Assembly: GCA_017354895.1 (NCBI GenBank)
Contig: CP071493.1
Location: 8,246,001 to 8,310,000 of the forward strand
Source: Podospora comata
Taxonomy: Eukaryota; Ascomycota; Sordariomycetes; Sordariales; Podosporaceae
DNA length: 64,000 bases
Direction of reading: 5' to 3'
Part shown: positions 22,747 through 32,581 of the stretch, piece by piece
How the letters are laid out: every line of letters starts with the position of its first letter
Numbering within the stretch: position 1 is the stretch's first letter
Made by a program: the position numbers and the translations under genes
Notes under the pieces: generated by a model
The model's database searches: none
Told to the model about the DNA's origin: nothing
What the model saw: the letters and a program-made list of their open reading frames with translations, nothing else

Positions 22747-24104
22747 ATGTTCACTTCGAAATCCCTCACAGCGTTGGCCATCGGCCTTGGTGCCATTGCA
22801 TCCCAAGCCAAAGCTGAGAAGTCTACTTTTGACTCGGATCTTACTTGGGTCTCAAAAGATTCTTCTTTGCCCAAGGTTGTCATCTACAACGCTCGCGGTA
22901 CAATTCTCTCCGCTTCCAAATACGGCCGGCTCGACAACATCAACTATGGATCCGGTCCCCCAGTTACCGTTGACCACATGATCGGAAACGTCACCGAGGT
23001 CCTCAAGGTGGCTCAGTTGGCTGTTGTTTCTTTCCCAGTCACAGGAGGAAGTGCCGGTCTCAACAGCTCACTCTACCTCAACATCACACAGCATGCCAAC
23101 CGTCATCTCTGTACCGAGGGCTCAGACATCGCAGGTGGCATCATGTTCCACGGAACCAACACCCTCGAGGAGACAGCCTTTGGCGTCGACCTGACCCTCA
23201 ACTGCTCCAAGCCATTCGTCGCTACCGGTGCCATGAGACCCGATACCTACATCTCCCCCGATGGCCGCTCCAACTTCTTCCAGGCTGTCGCCACAGCCGT
23301 TTCCCCCGATGCGAGGGACAGGGGTGGTTTGATCGCCTTCAACGATCGTATCACCTCCATCTACTATTCCACCAAGTCCAACGCCAACACCCCCGACACC
23401 TTCAGGTCGATCGAGCAGGGCAACGTCGGTGCTTTCCTCGGAGGTCAACCGTACTTCTACTTCAGCGGACCAAGCTATCCCACCGGCCGCCCACACTTTG
23501 ACGTGACGAACACCACTGAGCTTCCTGCCGTTGTCGTCCTCTACGGTCACCGTAAGTTTTCCCTTCTGTCACCAGCTTGTTTCCAAGGTGCTAATAGTTT
23601 GAATAGAGGGCTTCGACGCCTCGCTTATGTACGCGGCTGTTGCCAATGGTGCCAAGTAAGTGCCTTTCTGCCTGTTGAGAATCGTTGAAAACAACAGAAC
23701 TGACTGGAAATAAAACAGGGGTATCGTTCACATGGGCTCTGGCGCCGCTTCTCTCTCCCCCTCCGCCCGCGAGGCTGCCGCCGAGCTCTACAAGCAGGGC
23801 ATCCCTGTCGTGACTGTCACCCGTTCCGTGACCGGCACTGGTATGCCCGGTATTGAGAAGGGTCCTGTGTGAGTTTCCTCCTGTCAAAAGACTGGTATTT
23901 TATGTTTGATGACAGTTACTGATTCTCTTGCCCCCCCACAGCTTCTACGCTAGCTATCTCCAGGGCCCTCAGGCCAGAATCATGCTTCAGCTCGCCATTA
24001 ACGCCGGTTACACTCTTGATGAGATCCGGAATTTGTTTGAGGCTCCTTTGAGGAGTGCCATCTATGCCCCTGCTCCCAACAGCGAGTGGTTTGCCGAGGT
24101 GTAA
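22747..24104 (+). CDS. Secreted asparaginase/glutaminase-family protein (type II-like)
   Basis: Four exons, 22747-23551, 23607-23655, 23719-23868 and 23942-24104, give 388 residues. A signal peptide (MFTSKSLTALAIGLGAIASQA) indicates secretion, and NxS/T sites such as NSSLYLNIT suggest glycosylation. The fold is that of bacterial-type L-asparaginases, which hydrolyse asparagine to aspartate and ammonia: HGTNTLEETAF, ATGAMRPDTYISPDG, RGGLIAFNDRI and the STKSN lysine are all recognisable. Two active-site blocks differ from the norm: the first motif reads ARGTILS rather than TGGTIA, and the second HGTNT rather than HGTDT, replacing the catalytic aspartate by asparagine. I also cannot find the Ser-Gln-Asp substrate motif. 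It could therefore be a divergent or inactive relative. I chose the ATG at 22747 over one 25 codons upstream because it directly opens the signal peptide. Confidence 0.88.
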
Positions 24105-25395
24105 GGCGGGAGGTATGAGCTCGTGTTTTCATGTACTTGATGATCAAGATCGGAACTGATGAAATGATGTGATGACTGATGGATATAGCTGGTAAAAAAA
24201 TTCGAAATGGGTAATTTTGATGAATTAATAACATTGATAACTACATGAACTGCGCCAAGAAATGATACACCGTGCAAAATAGAGACCATGAATCGGTATT
24301 TATAATAACTTGAGATGTCCGTTTACTGTGTACACGACGGCTCGCAAACGACCTGCCATCGTTTTCACGCCTTAGTCTGAACGCTACGGGGACCAGAGGA
24401 AAACAGCCACCAACCTTGTCGAATACGCAGCGCTCGGGTGAGCAGGATTACTGTTTGTCCATGCCCGCTTGGCTCAAAGATGCTTACGAGGGCAGGTTGT
24501 CCCATCGGAGTGCTGATAGGACCACAGGTACCAGGATATTTGCAGGAATCCGCAGCTTCTTTGTGCTTTGAATCAGCCAGCCAGCCAGGTACTGTTTCAA
24601 CTCCGAAGGTGGTGGTGTTGTGAAGGCTCTCATCGATGTCGGCGAACAGAACAGGGTGGGTATGACGAGTGAGTTGGGTGAAAAAGACGAAGAATTTTCA
24701 AAACTTTGAAACCAAAAAGAGTGATAACGTTATGGGTTATCAACACACAGTTTGCTGGCCCGTCTTCTCACTGTGTAGTTGAAAGTAGGGCAGCTTTATC
24801 TCAGCAACACCCAGAAAAAAATGACAAAGGTCGGTGGCTGCCCAGGCTTTGGATGCTTCTCACCTTGCCGGAAAAAGCCATTTCCCCACTGCGCACAACG
24901 TTAGCAGGAAACAGGGTTAAAATCTACTCCTTGACGGTCCTCATCCACCACCGAACCTCATTCTCAATTCCCGCGTCGCAGTAACTTGTGTTTTTCTTTA
25001 GACTGCAGCATGGCCCGGATTTACCATCTCTCGCTTGAGCATCGGGGTTTCTCGCCTAGCCTTTCTTGTTGATGGTATCTTCCCGCTTTGGCTTCAGGTT
25101 GACGGGTTGATAAGTCAAGCCACTACCCACCTAATACGGCGGGTGACGAGACCTTAAAAAAGCAAAAGAGAAATAAAACTGAGTTACCCACACGGAAGCC
25201 CTGCATAGTTTGACGTTGACCAGTGGCTCTTGGAATCAAACCCTGACCGAAACGAGTATAAGGTTGCTGAACCCTCCCCCAATCCCTTCAACTGTCTCGA
25301 GCATTTCTCCTGGTGAACCATATCTGACTTGATCAGTCTTTCCACCGATTCAGCACAACCCAACGGACGAATACCTCGTATAACAGTCTCCAAAC
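24105..25395. other. Intergenic, nothing firmly supported
   Basis: About 1.3 kb with only short, motif-free open frames. The first 200 bases are AT-rich and are probably the asparaginase 3' untranslated region. The last 300 bases are the leader/promoter of the acidic protein gene. Confidence 0.4.
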
Positions 25396-26445
25396 ATGGT
25401 TCGCCGCCCAGGAACGCACTCAACCTCTTCGGAGTCGTCAGACTGGGAAGACGCTCAGACCAGAGAGACGGGCGACTGGGCGTCCAAACACTACTCGGAC
25501 AGTGACTCGGAGCACTGGAGTTGGTCCGACAGCGACTCGGAGCGATCAGTCGGTTCAAACAGCGACGTCGAAGCGGAGGCGGAGGCAGAGGCAGAGGCAG
25601 AGGCAGAGGCAGAAGCTGCCGTGCAAGAAAGGATCGAGGCCATGATGAACACAGGGACGGTGCATTCCCAACTCGTCGAGCGAGCGACGGAAGCAGAGAC
25701 GCCCAGTATCGAGTCCAAAGCACAGCTGAATGTCGGGGAGGTCACTTCGCTCCCGCTCGTCTTTCCGTCTGCACCCGTTCGCTCCCCTACACCCGAGCGC
25801 GTACAAGCGCAAACGCAACCTGCCCCCTCCACAGCCTCACCCCCATCTCCCGGTTCCTCCGTTGTGCGTGAGGCGGCGCTTGCCACTGCTCCCGTTCCCA
25901 CGCCGGTAACCACCACCGCTTCTGCTCCCACCACTAACCTGGAACCAACCCCGCTCTCCCCAAAAGCTAGAGCCGCCCTAGCCCTGCGCTTCTACACCAT
26001 CCGCGCTCAACTCGAGGCCTCCCTCGCAAAGGAGCTCGCCGCCCTTCCCCCGATCACCCCTCCCACCCCTCCTCGACCCCCCTTCCGCGTCATCGTCGAG
26101 CGTTTCGACGCTTACGAGAAAGCGTACCTCGCCGCCGAGGAAGCCGACCGTCTCTACCGTCTCAACCACGGTCAGTCACCGAAGGGGTTTCTCGCCCGCT
26201 TGTTGGAGCGCTTCTGCGGGGATGGTCCATTGTCTCAAGTCGCCTTTGAAAGGGAGGTCCCGAGCCCGGCGACGTGGGACTGGGTCCAGGCCGAGATTGA
26301 GTACCGGCCTGCCTTGGAGGAGAGGTGCCGCAAGGAAAAGGAGATCAGGGGCCGGTATGAGGAGATGAGGGTGAAGGCTCGGAGGCAGTATTTGGAGACG
26401 CTAAAGGAGGGTGGAGTGTGGCTGAAAGAGATGGAAAAGATGTAA
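25396..26445 (+). CDS. Acidic low-complexity protein, function unknown
   Basis: Single exon, 349 residues, not a family I recognise. Residues 1-55 are rich in Ser, Asp, Glu and Trp (SDSDSEHWSWSDSDSERS). An alternating Glu-Ala tract at about 58-74 comes from a GAGGCA hexanucleotide repeat. A Pro/Thr/Ser-rich, probably disordered stretch runs to about 190. The C-terminal third (about 195-349) is predicted by eye to be helical and charged, with a conserved-looking WDWVQAEIEYRPALEERCRKEKEIRGRYEEMRVKARRQ-type region cut into Arg/Lys/Glu heptads. There is no signal peptide or membrane segment. The long intact frame, a normal ATG context (AAACATGG) and amphipathic C-terminus support a real gene. A tRNA gene lies 350 bp downstream on the other strand. 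Confidence 0.65.
   Translation: MVRRPGTHSTSSESSDWEDAQTRETGDWASKHYSDSDSEHWSWSDSDSERSVGSNSDVEAEAEAEAEAEAEAEAAVQERIEAMMNTGTVHSQLVERATEAETPSIESKAQLNVGEVTSLPLVFPSAPVRSPTPERVQAQTQPAPSTASPPSPGSSVVREAALATAPVPTPVTTTASAPTTNLEPTPLSPKARAALALRFYTIRAQLEASLAKELAALPPITPPTPPRPPFRVIVERFDAYEKAYLAAEEADRLYRLNHGQSPKGFLARLLERFCGDGPLSQVAFEREVPSPATWDWVQAEIEYRPALEERCRKEKEIRGRYEEMRVKARRQYLETLKEGGVWLKEMEKM
25571..25615 (+). repeat. GCAGAG-type coding microsatellite
   Basis: A run of about seven near-identical hexamers (GCGGAG then GCAGAG) encodes the Glu-Ala dipeptide tract of the acidic protein. Being in frame with a 6-bp period, length changes would alter the tract without shifting the frame. Confidence 0.9.
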
Positions 26446-26791
26446 ATTGAGTAGATTGGGAACGAACTTTGGTGCAGAGTTACTTGTTTTTAGCTAAATA
26501 AAAAATATATAAAAAGAATTGAAAAAAGAATTAGATAAAAAAATAAAATAAAAAATAAAAAGTAGTGAAATTGATGTAGAATTGAGCGTAAAAAGAAAAG
26601 CAGATAGATGTATGGTCTGAAAGCTGCAAGTTGGTAATCAACTGTGGTTTGTTTGCACAGTTAGAAATTGTTGCGAACATCGATGGGGCTTAAAACAACG
26701 GATCCCAGATTCAACAAAAGAATTGTGGAGTGGAAAGAAGCGCCCAAAATTCAAAGAAGGCGGAGAGGTGTAAAAAGGTATAAAAGAAACT
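26446..26791. other. Intergenic, A/T-rich low complexity
   Basis: Bases 26490-26560 are almost purely A and T (runs of AAAT and ATAAAA). They follow the stop codon of the acidic protein and probably contain its 3' end. Nothing else is seen before the tRNA. Confidence 0.6.
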
Positions 26792-26873
26792 CGACGTGGG
26801 CCTGATTCGAACAGACGCTCCCGAAGGAACAAGATTTCTAGTCTTGCGCATTAGACCACTCTGCCACCACGCC
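26792..26873 (-). tRNA. tRNA-Ser(AGA): tRNA-Ser (anticodon AGA)
   Basis: Read on the minus strand, an 82-nt cloverleaf closes completely. The acceptor stem GGCGTGG pairs with CCACGTC (one G-T). The anticodon stem CAAGA/TCTTG encloses loop CTAGAAA, with anticodon AGA at 26837-26839. There is a long class II variable arm (TCCTTCGGGA hairpin). The T arm GTCTG-TTCGAAT-CAGGC and discriminator G73 complete it. Long variable arm, G73 and AGA anticodon together specify serine (codons UCU/UCC with inosine). There is no intron. The 3' CCA is not encoded, as usual in nuclear genes. Confidence 0.95.
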
Positions 26874-26961
26874 TCCTAAGAACTTGATAGCAAATTAACG
26901 GAATCTAGATTACTTGTAAGAAGCTAAAGTTATCGGTTTACTTTCATTACTCGACTGTAAT

Positions 26962-28233
26962 TCAGTTCACCAATCTTGCTTTAAAGACCTCATATGCCCA
27001 AAGGTTCTCTGGAGACATCCCTTCTATCTCGGGTTGCAGAAAGCACGCGTGAATCCGACCTCCATATTCGGAGCCAGACTCATTTTCCTCTTCTTCCTCA
27101 GACTCATCCATTGCCATGGCCTCCCCCCTATCCGTATCTGCAAAATCCAGGCTAGAGACACACTCAGGCTCGTTGTCCGGATCTGAAGTCAATGCCTTTG
27201 ATGGCTGAGACGGAAAAGGTCTCCGATGTGTGCGAATATGCGTGCGAGGTGTAGAAGCCAAGGTAACCGCCTAACCATAAGGATGTGTTAGCCAATGTGA
27301 GTGAAGCAGGGAGTTGCAGATAGCACCAAACCTTTAGGCATGAAAGTCTTGTCGTTTATTATGTTTCGTGCATACTTCATCAGAGGAAGCTCGACTTCCA
27401 TGGACCTGGCCAGTTTAGCTTCGGAAATGCGTTCGGCGTACAGATTGCACGTCAATGTAAGTCGGTATCCCTTTGAGACAGGAAGGACCTCGTGTTCGCA
27501 ATCGCTGTAGAACGCGGCCCATTGAACCATGTTGCTTTTGGAGTTCTTGGTTGACCAATCCAACTTCATCGTCTCATCCCTGTGCTGTACCTCAAGCTCC
27601 CCCCCGAGTGCTCAGCAGGTAGGCACACTATTAAAGACCCAAACTGAGAAGGAGATCTCGGGGTGTCGACATGTGCCTTGAGGTGGCCTGATGGTCCATC
27701 ATACACGTTGAGTTTGTAGAGCTCTGCTTTGATTGTGTGATGACCGATGCCAGGAGAAAGAAGCTTGGATATCGTGTCAATGATGCCGACATGGTAAGGG
27801 CAGAAATTGGTCGAGAACTGGGTAGGGTCGACGCTTCAGCACCTTGCGATATTTCTCATCATATACGTCCTTTCCGGCCTTGCCAAAGGTTGCAGGGAGC
27901 ATATCGGCGACGAGGGCGCGTAAGAGCTCATCTTGCTTCCCATGAGGACCTTCTAGAAAGGTAATCCTAGAGCGAGATGCAAGGGTAGATAGAGCAGTCT
28001 CGAGGATCACAACGGAGAGCGATGGGGTCAAGATGTACACCCTTGTCGCTGTCGGAGGGTTTCATGTCCGGGTGTAGAATGGGAAGCGAGCCGCCGCATG
28101 CAAAACCAAATTCATACTGACTGGTGTCCATCACGGTCTTCAACTCCTCCACAAGAGTCATCGTATTGTCTTCGACCTCGATTAGACTCATGTTGACAAC
28201 TGGCTTCGACTTTTGGCGTAAGTTATAAGGCAT
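26962..28233 (-). pseudogene. Decayed 2-oxoglutarate/Fe(II) oxygenase-like gene
   Basis: Fragments in three frames, in the correct order on the minus strand, match the fungal family of large prolyl-hydroxylase-like oxygenases. They are FACGGSLPI (near 28100), LVADMLPATFGKAGKDVYDE (near 27880), FSTNFCPYHVGIIDTI (near 27800), LKAHVDTPRSPSQFGSLIVCLP with the metal ligands His and Asp (near 27680), and WAAFYSDCEHEVLPVSKGYRLTL with the distal His and the 2-oxoglutarate Arg (near 27500). The frame is lost at least three times: in the linker near 27970-28000, at an apparent extra base near 27833, and at the G7 run near 27600, where GGEL needs one more G. A likely intron (27271-27331) still joins MPKG to GYLGFYTSHAYSHTS. 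A stop follows at 27166-27164, well short of the family's usual length. Sequencing errors are an alternative for the homopolymer break, less so for all three. Confidence 0.75.
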
Positions 28234-28737
28234 TTTGACGGCGGCGATAGATACACGATTGCGGCAATGGAAGAGATGGGAGGATGCAGAGAATACTGCT
28301 TCGTAGAGAAAGGCACGCAATTTATGGAAGGAGAGCGACCAGACAAGGTTTCAGGCACGACTCTGCTGAAAATCTTCTCAACGCGCCTTCTGTGACATGT
28401 CATCCATCATGGTAGTCGTGGCTAGCTCAGCTCTACTAAACTTGATGGAAATTTGCGTTCTTTGGAATGGAAGTCTGAATGAAGTTGGTGAAATATACTC
28501 TGAAGCCCTGAAAAAAACCCAAATCCTGTCTCTGAGTCTGCGGCTGTCCGCCTGGGAACCTTGTGAATTTCAAAGTTGTGCGAGACGTTCCGCTCTACCA
28601 AATTATGCGAACCCCAAATCATGCCCTCCAAATTATTCCTCTTTGGCATTTCCTAAATGCCACCTGCAAAGCACCTAACGATTCAGACGGTGTGCACGCC
28701 GGATATACCCAAGAAACTGGAATAAATGAGAGATACA
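28234..28737. other. Gap between two decayed genes
   Basis: About 500 bases with no supported gene. They separate the upstream end of the oxygenase pseudogene from the downstream end of the DUF3176 pseudogene, both on the minus strand. Open frames here are short and motif-free. Confidence 0.4.
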
Positions 28738-31173
28738 TCACACGACCTCAGACATCTCAGATAGAACAACTTGGCTACCCTCAAGTCTGACAAGAACCCT
28801 CTTTGCAGTCTCCTTCATCCCATCCACCGGTTGAAGCCCGCCGCCTGCCGCAGACCGAGACTCTTGGTTGAGCGCAAGCAATGGAGCCAGATACGAGCCC
28901 TTGTATTCCTCGACCACCGAGATGTCGCTTCTGCCCTCGGCTGCCAGTATGGCACGCATCTTGACTTAAAAGACAATTGTGATGACGAGGAAGACGGTGG
29001 CAATTACCAATTCGACAGCCAGGAAGGTAAGCCAACCCCAGGTGATGCTAACATAGGATTCTTCAATCCAAGCTGTACCAGTGATGTTGGCAATATCGCT
29101 TGCTACTTGGAATTTGGGTCTGTTTTCTCGTAGTCTATAGCTTACAATCAACACGGGAACCAGACGGAATAACTTTTGTTGAAGAGCAGCGAGAAAACTT
29201 ACCCACGTGACAGACCAATAGCAAAGTTCATGAAGATCTTCTTGATGCGATCTGTCGCCCGCCCAGGATCAAGCAGATTTTCGGGCTCAAGAAAGATGCT
29301 TGTCCAGAGCGACCGGGAAAATACTATCAAACAACATATCCAGGTAAATGTCTTCCGGACGCTCTTCGGATTGCACAGGACGCTCCTGAGCATAAGTCAT
29401 GAGAAGCGCTTTCATCTCTGTTCCAATGACCTGGATCGCCTCGTATGTGGCCCTGTAGTTTTCAAGTCCCGGGACTGCTGAGGGATTAATGGGACCCTCC
29501 AGATAGATTGTATTGTTGTATCAGTCGAACCTATCCTCTTGTGCTTGGTCGCATATTAGTTGATCTCCTGGAATGTCGGCGCATGTGAAGTCCATGAAGA
29601 ATCCGGAGCTAGATTCAGTAGGTATCGATGTAGAGTTCACTACGGTGGTGGTTTGTTTGCCTTTGTCTACGCGGATATGATATGACTGAACACAGAGGTG
29701 GAAAAGACCTTCGATAGCCTCGTAGCCAACCTCCTGGATCGAGCTGAGAATCTCTGCGTCGTTGGATTCCTCGGCAACCTCCTTCCACTCCCATTCTCCC
29801 TGCGTTTCAATCACCGGAACTGTGCAGATCAGTACCAAAGACGCTACTTTTGTCTCCATAAGATTCTTATTGCCCGAGAATGCAATGCTCTGGTTTCCAG
29901 TTAGCACGTCCATGAAGACCGCCAGCTTTCCCTGGTGTATAAGGTCGAGACTCCTGCCGTGTGGGTAGGCATTTGGAATCGATGCGCTCCATACTATGAT
30001 GTCACCTTCGTAGAGAGTCCAGTAGTTGTGGTCACCACTGGTGGAAGCCTGAAGGTTGTCCTCCGTTCAAATTCTCAGATGGGAAGAGATATCTGCGAAG
30101 TCTACACAGATTCCCAATGAATGAATTTCATCAAAGGTACAATTACCCGTTGAGCAGACAGGTTCATTAGGGGTTATCAGACTGTACTCGTAGTCTTCCA
30201 CGGGCCACGGGGTTCATTGAGTGCCTTGTTAGTTGCCAGAACTAGACTCTCATGAACCGAGACTTTCATCATCCCGATGACTGAAACTTGAGCCCCATAT
30301 TTGCCCGGTGAGGGAACGTATCTTGAAGGGTAGTCGATGGCCAACTGTGTCAACGGAGAGGTGAGGACGCATATGATGCTCAGGAATGCTGCAAGGGTGA
30401 CAAAGTGTCTGTGCCGGATTCGCCACAGTAGAGTGAGTGCTCCCCATGATCCCTTGCTTGCCTTGTCAATAAGATGGAAGTCGTACAACGGCCGGTCCTG
30501 AAGAAACCAGCTCCATTGAGCTTGGCTGATGGCATTGGAAGCTGGCCACATGAAGGCTACCTTTGCCAGGGTGGTCAAAAAAGCAAGTATCGAGTTCAAA
30601 GATATCTTGAGAGGCTAATTTGGTAGCTGCTTTTCGCTATAGCTGGCGAGCACAACCACAATGGCTGTTGGTATATCTGGTTAGTACCGACTGAGCCATT
30701 GATAAGGGTGACAAATCAGCCTTTCAGCACATACCCACGAATATGAGATAACTAACACTGATGGACAGCACCTCGAAGCCCCAGATTCTCCAGACAGGCT
30801 TAAGCGTGTATGTTTGAAGGCTGTCTGGGACCGAGGTATGCCCGACGGAAAGTGTCTGTGGGTTACTGTTGTTGGGATGGGGCAAATCGGAGCTGAGTTG
30901 AGTGCTGTCTGCAGTTGAATTGGATCCAGATGAAAGTAGCTGACTTTTGATGGCGGCTGAATCTGAAATCACAGACCCTAAGTGAAAGCTATCGGTGGTC
31001 ACCCCATCATGTTGCATTGGCTGCGATTGGGCAGGAGAGGTAATAGTCTGATGTTGTGTCTCACGGATTGCCACATGGTTCTTCTTGGTTGAGGCTTGGG
31101 GGTGCACATGTAAGCCTGGGCCCGATGACTTTCCCTCAAAGAAATGATGATTTTCGGCGGGCTCAATTTTCAT
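28738..31173 (-). pseudogene. Decayed DUF3176 membrane protein gene
   Basis: Successive minus-strand fragments match, in order, the fungal DUF3176 family (multi-pass proteins with a cysteine-rich outer domain). There is a Ser/Pro/Gln-rich N-terminus from 31173; WRIWGFEVLSISVSYLIFV and, after a good 70-nt intron (30665-30734), AIVVVLASYSEKQLPN; the hallmark DRPLYDFHLIDKASKGSWG (near 30480); PVCSTGNCTFDEIHSLGIC (near 30150); and GTAWIEESYVSITWGW with a last membrane helix (near 29040). Lesions: a TAG at 30617-30615 where the family has Trp, a frame change near 30190, in-frame TGA codons near 30080 and 29520, and further frame changes near 29300 and 28920. Splice sites are intact, so decay looks recent. 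The Trp-to-stop change is CpA-to-TpA on the plus strand, as RIP would produce. The function of the family is unknown. Confidence 0.78.
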
Positions 31174-31760
31174 ATTCGATATGCGGCCCAGCCTCAGTTT
31201 GCTATCCAGTCATTTGCCATGGATGAGCTCTTACCTTCCTGGGCCGTATGCGACCCAGAGGTCGTTAGGTGGGCGCAGGCGTACACCGAATAGCTCAACT
31301 ACTCAGCTTTCACAAATGCAAATTCCTTGGCCTAGAAACAGGTCGGTCAGATAACAGAACTGCCAATCTCGTGCAGTGAGAGCGCTTGAGACTTGCACTT
31401 GTTGTGTGTGATAACATTTAGGTGGCCTGGTCGTCCCACTTTTCCAATCATTTCAAAGAGAATGGGAAGGTGCCTATGTACAGCAGAAAGTGCATTTGAG
31501 GCCAGAATCAGAAAATCGGAGGCACCATACAAGGCTAATGACAATACCTCTAAGGACTGACATGTATCATGTGCTTGTGTCGATTAAAAGCGAAAGGCAG
31601 AATTGGGGATCAGCTTGTTCCACCTGAAAAGGGGCAAGATATCACGGTCACGGTGTTGATATTATATGCAAGGTGCACTTTGGTCAAAGCCCGATTGAAC
31701 AAACATTTTAGCTAACCTGAACGGGCCAAATCCTTGAAACCTCTAGTCTAGTAGCCCAAT
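31174..31760. other. Intergenic, nothing firmly supported
   Basis: About 590 bases upstream of the DUF3176 relic and downstream of the CFEM gene. A 65-codon minus-strand frame (31347-31544) has no recognisable motif. It could be another relic, but I cannot support it. Confidence 0.35.
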
Positions 31761-32581
31761 TTAAAGAATGATGGTAGGCTGGGGGAGGTTGGCAGAGGCA
31801 GCAGCGCAGCGGCAGGCTATAATCCCATGTCAGTTAATATTTTTAGATAGTACCAGGGGCCAGGACGTGTTGGAGACTTACCATTGAGACCAGCAGGGTA
31901 AACAGCATTGTACTCCTGTTGGGTGCAGCGCTCAAGAACACACTCGCCCATGGCCATAGCAATAGGTTGGAAGTTGACACCGCACTGGCACTCCATATCT
32001 CTGATGCCGGTGCAGCCCCACGCCGGGGTGAGGGTGTTGAAGCACTCGTGAGCACACTCGGGAATCTCGCGGACGGCGATCTCATCACAGTTCTCGGCAG
32101 GACCGAAGTGATATTCGTACGCGGGCGCCGCGCGGACTGTGGTGGTGGTGATGTTGACGCTGAGGCAGCCGCAGGCGGAGGCGTAGTCATCATCGCGACG
32201 GCACTCGTCAGCGTAGGCAGGGACAGGCTTGGGGGCGGCGGTGACAACGGGAGCCGGGGCAGGGGTAGTTGCGATCTGGCCGGAGGTGGTATAGATGGTC
32301 TCAGTCCAGGTGCGCTGAGCGCCAGTGACGGTGACCTTCAGGTACTCAGCACAGTCGGCGCTGCGGGTCTCAAGGGCGACGGGCTTGCGACCACGACCGA
32401 GGATCTCGCGGTTACAGCTGTCCATCGGGTTGCAGACTTTGGGTGTAGGCTTGGGAGGGTGAGGTCTCCCATGGCCTTTGCCGGGAGGGCCTCCACGACC
32501 ACCTCCGGAGCCTCCGTGTCCCTTTCCAACGGCACCGGCTAGGCCAAGGGTGGCAAAAGCGAGAATTACGACGGCCTTCAT
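31761..32581 (-). CDS. Secreted CFEM-domain protein
   Basis: Two exons on the minus strand, 32581-31882 and 31816-31761, give 251 residues. Residues 1-17 are a signal peptide, followed by a Gly/His/Pro-rich stretch (18-47). A cysteine-rich region (50-140, ending ECRRDDDYASACGCL) resembles the unit found in many fungal cell-wall proteins. A CFEM domain spans about 174-235, with the eight cysteines 176, 180, 190, 198, 200, 214, 219 and 235 in the canonical spacing and Asp195 at the place of the heme-binding Asp known from Candida Csa2/Rbt5. The last exon supplies the eighth cysteine (GLN-ACRC), which validates the splice. CFEM proteins sit at the cell surface or are secreted; some bind heme, others act in host interaction. 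No GPI signal is seen at the C-terminus. The C-terminal position of CFEM is less usual than directly after the signal peptide. Confidence 0.9.
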
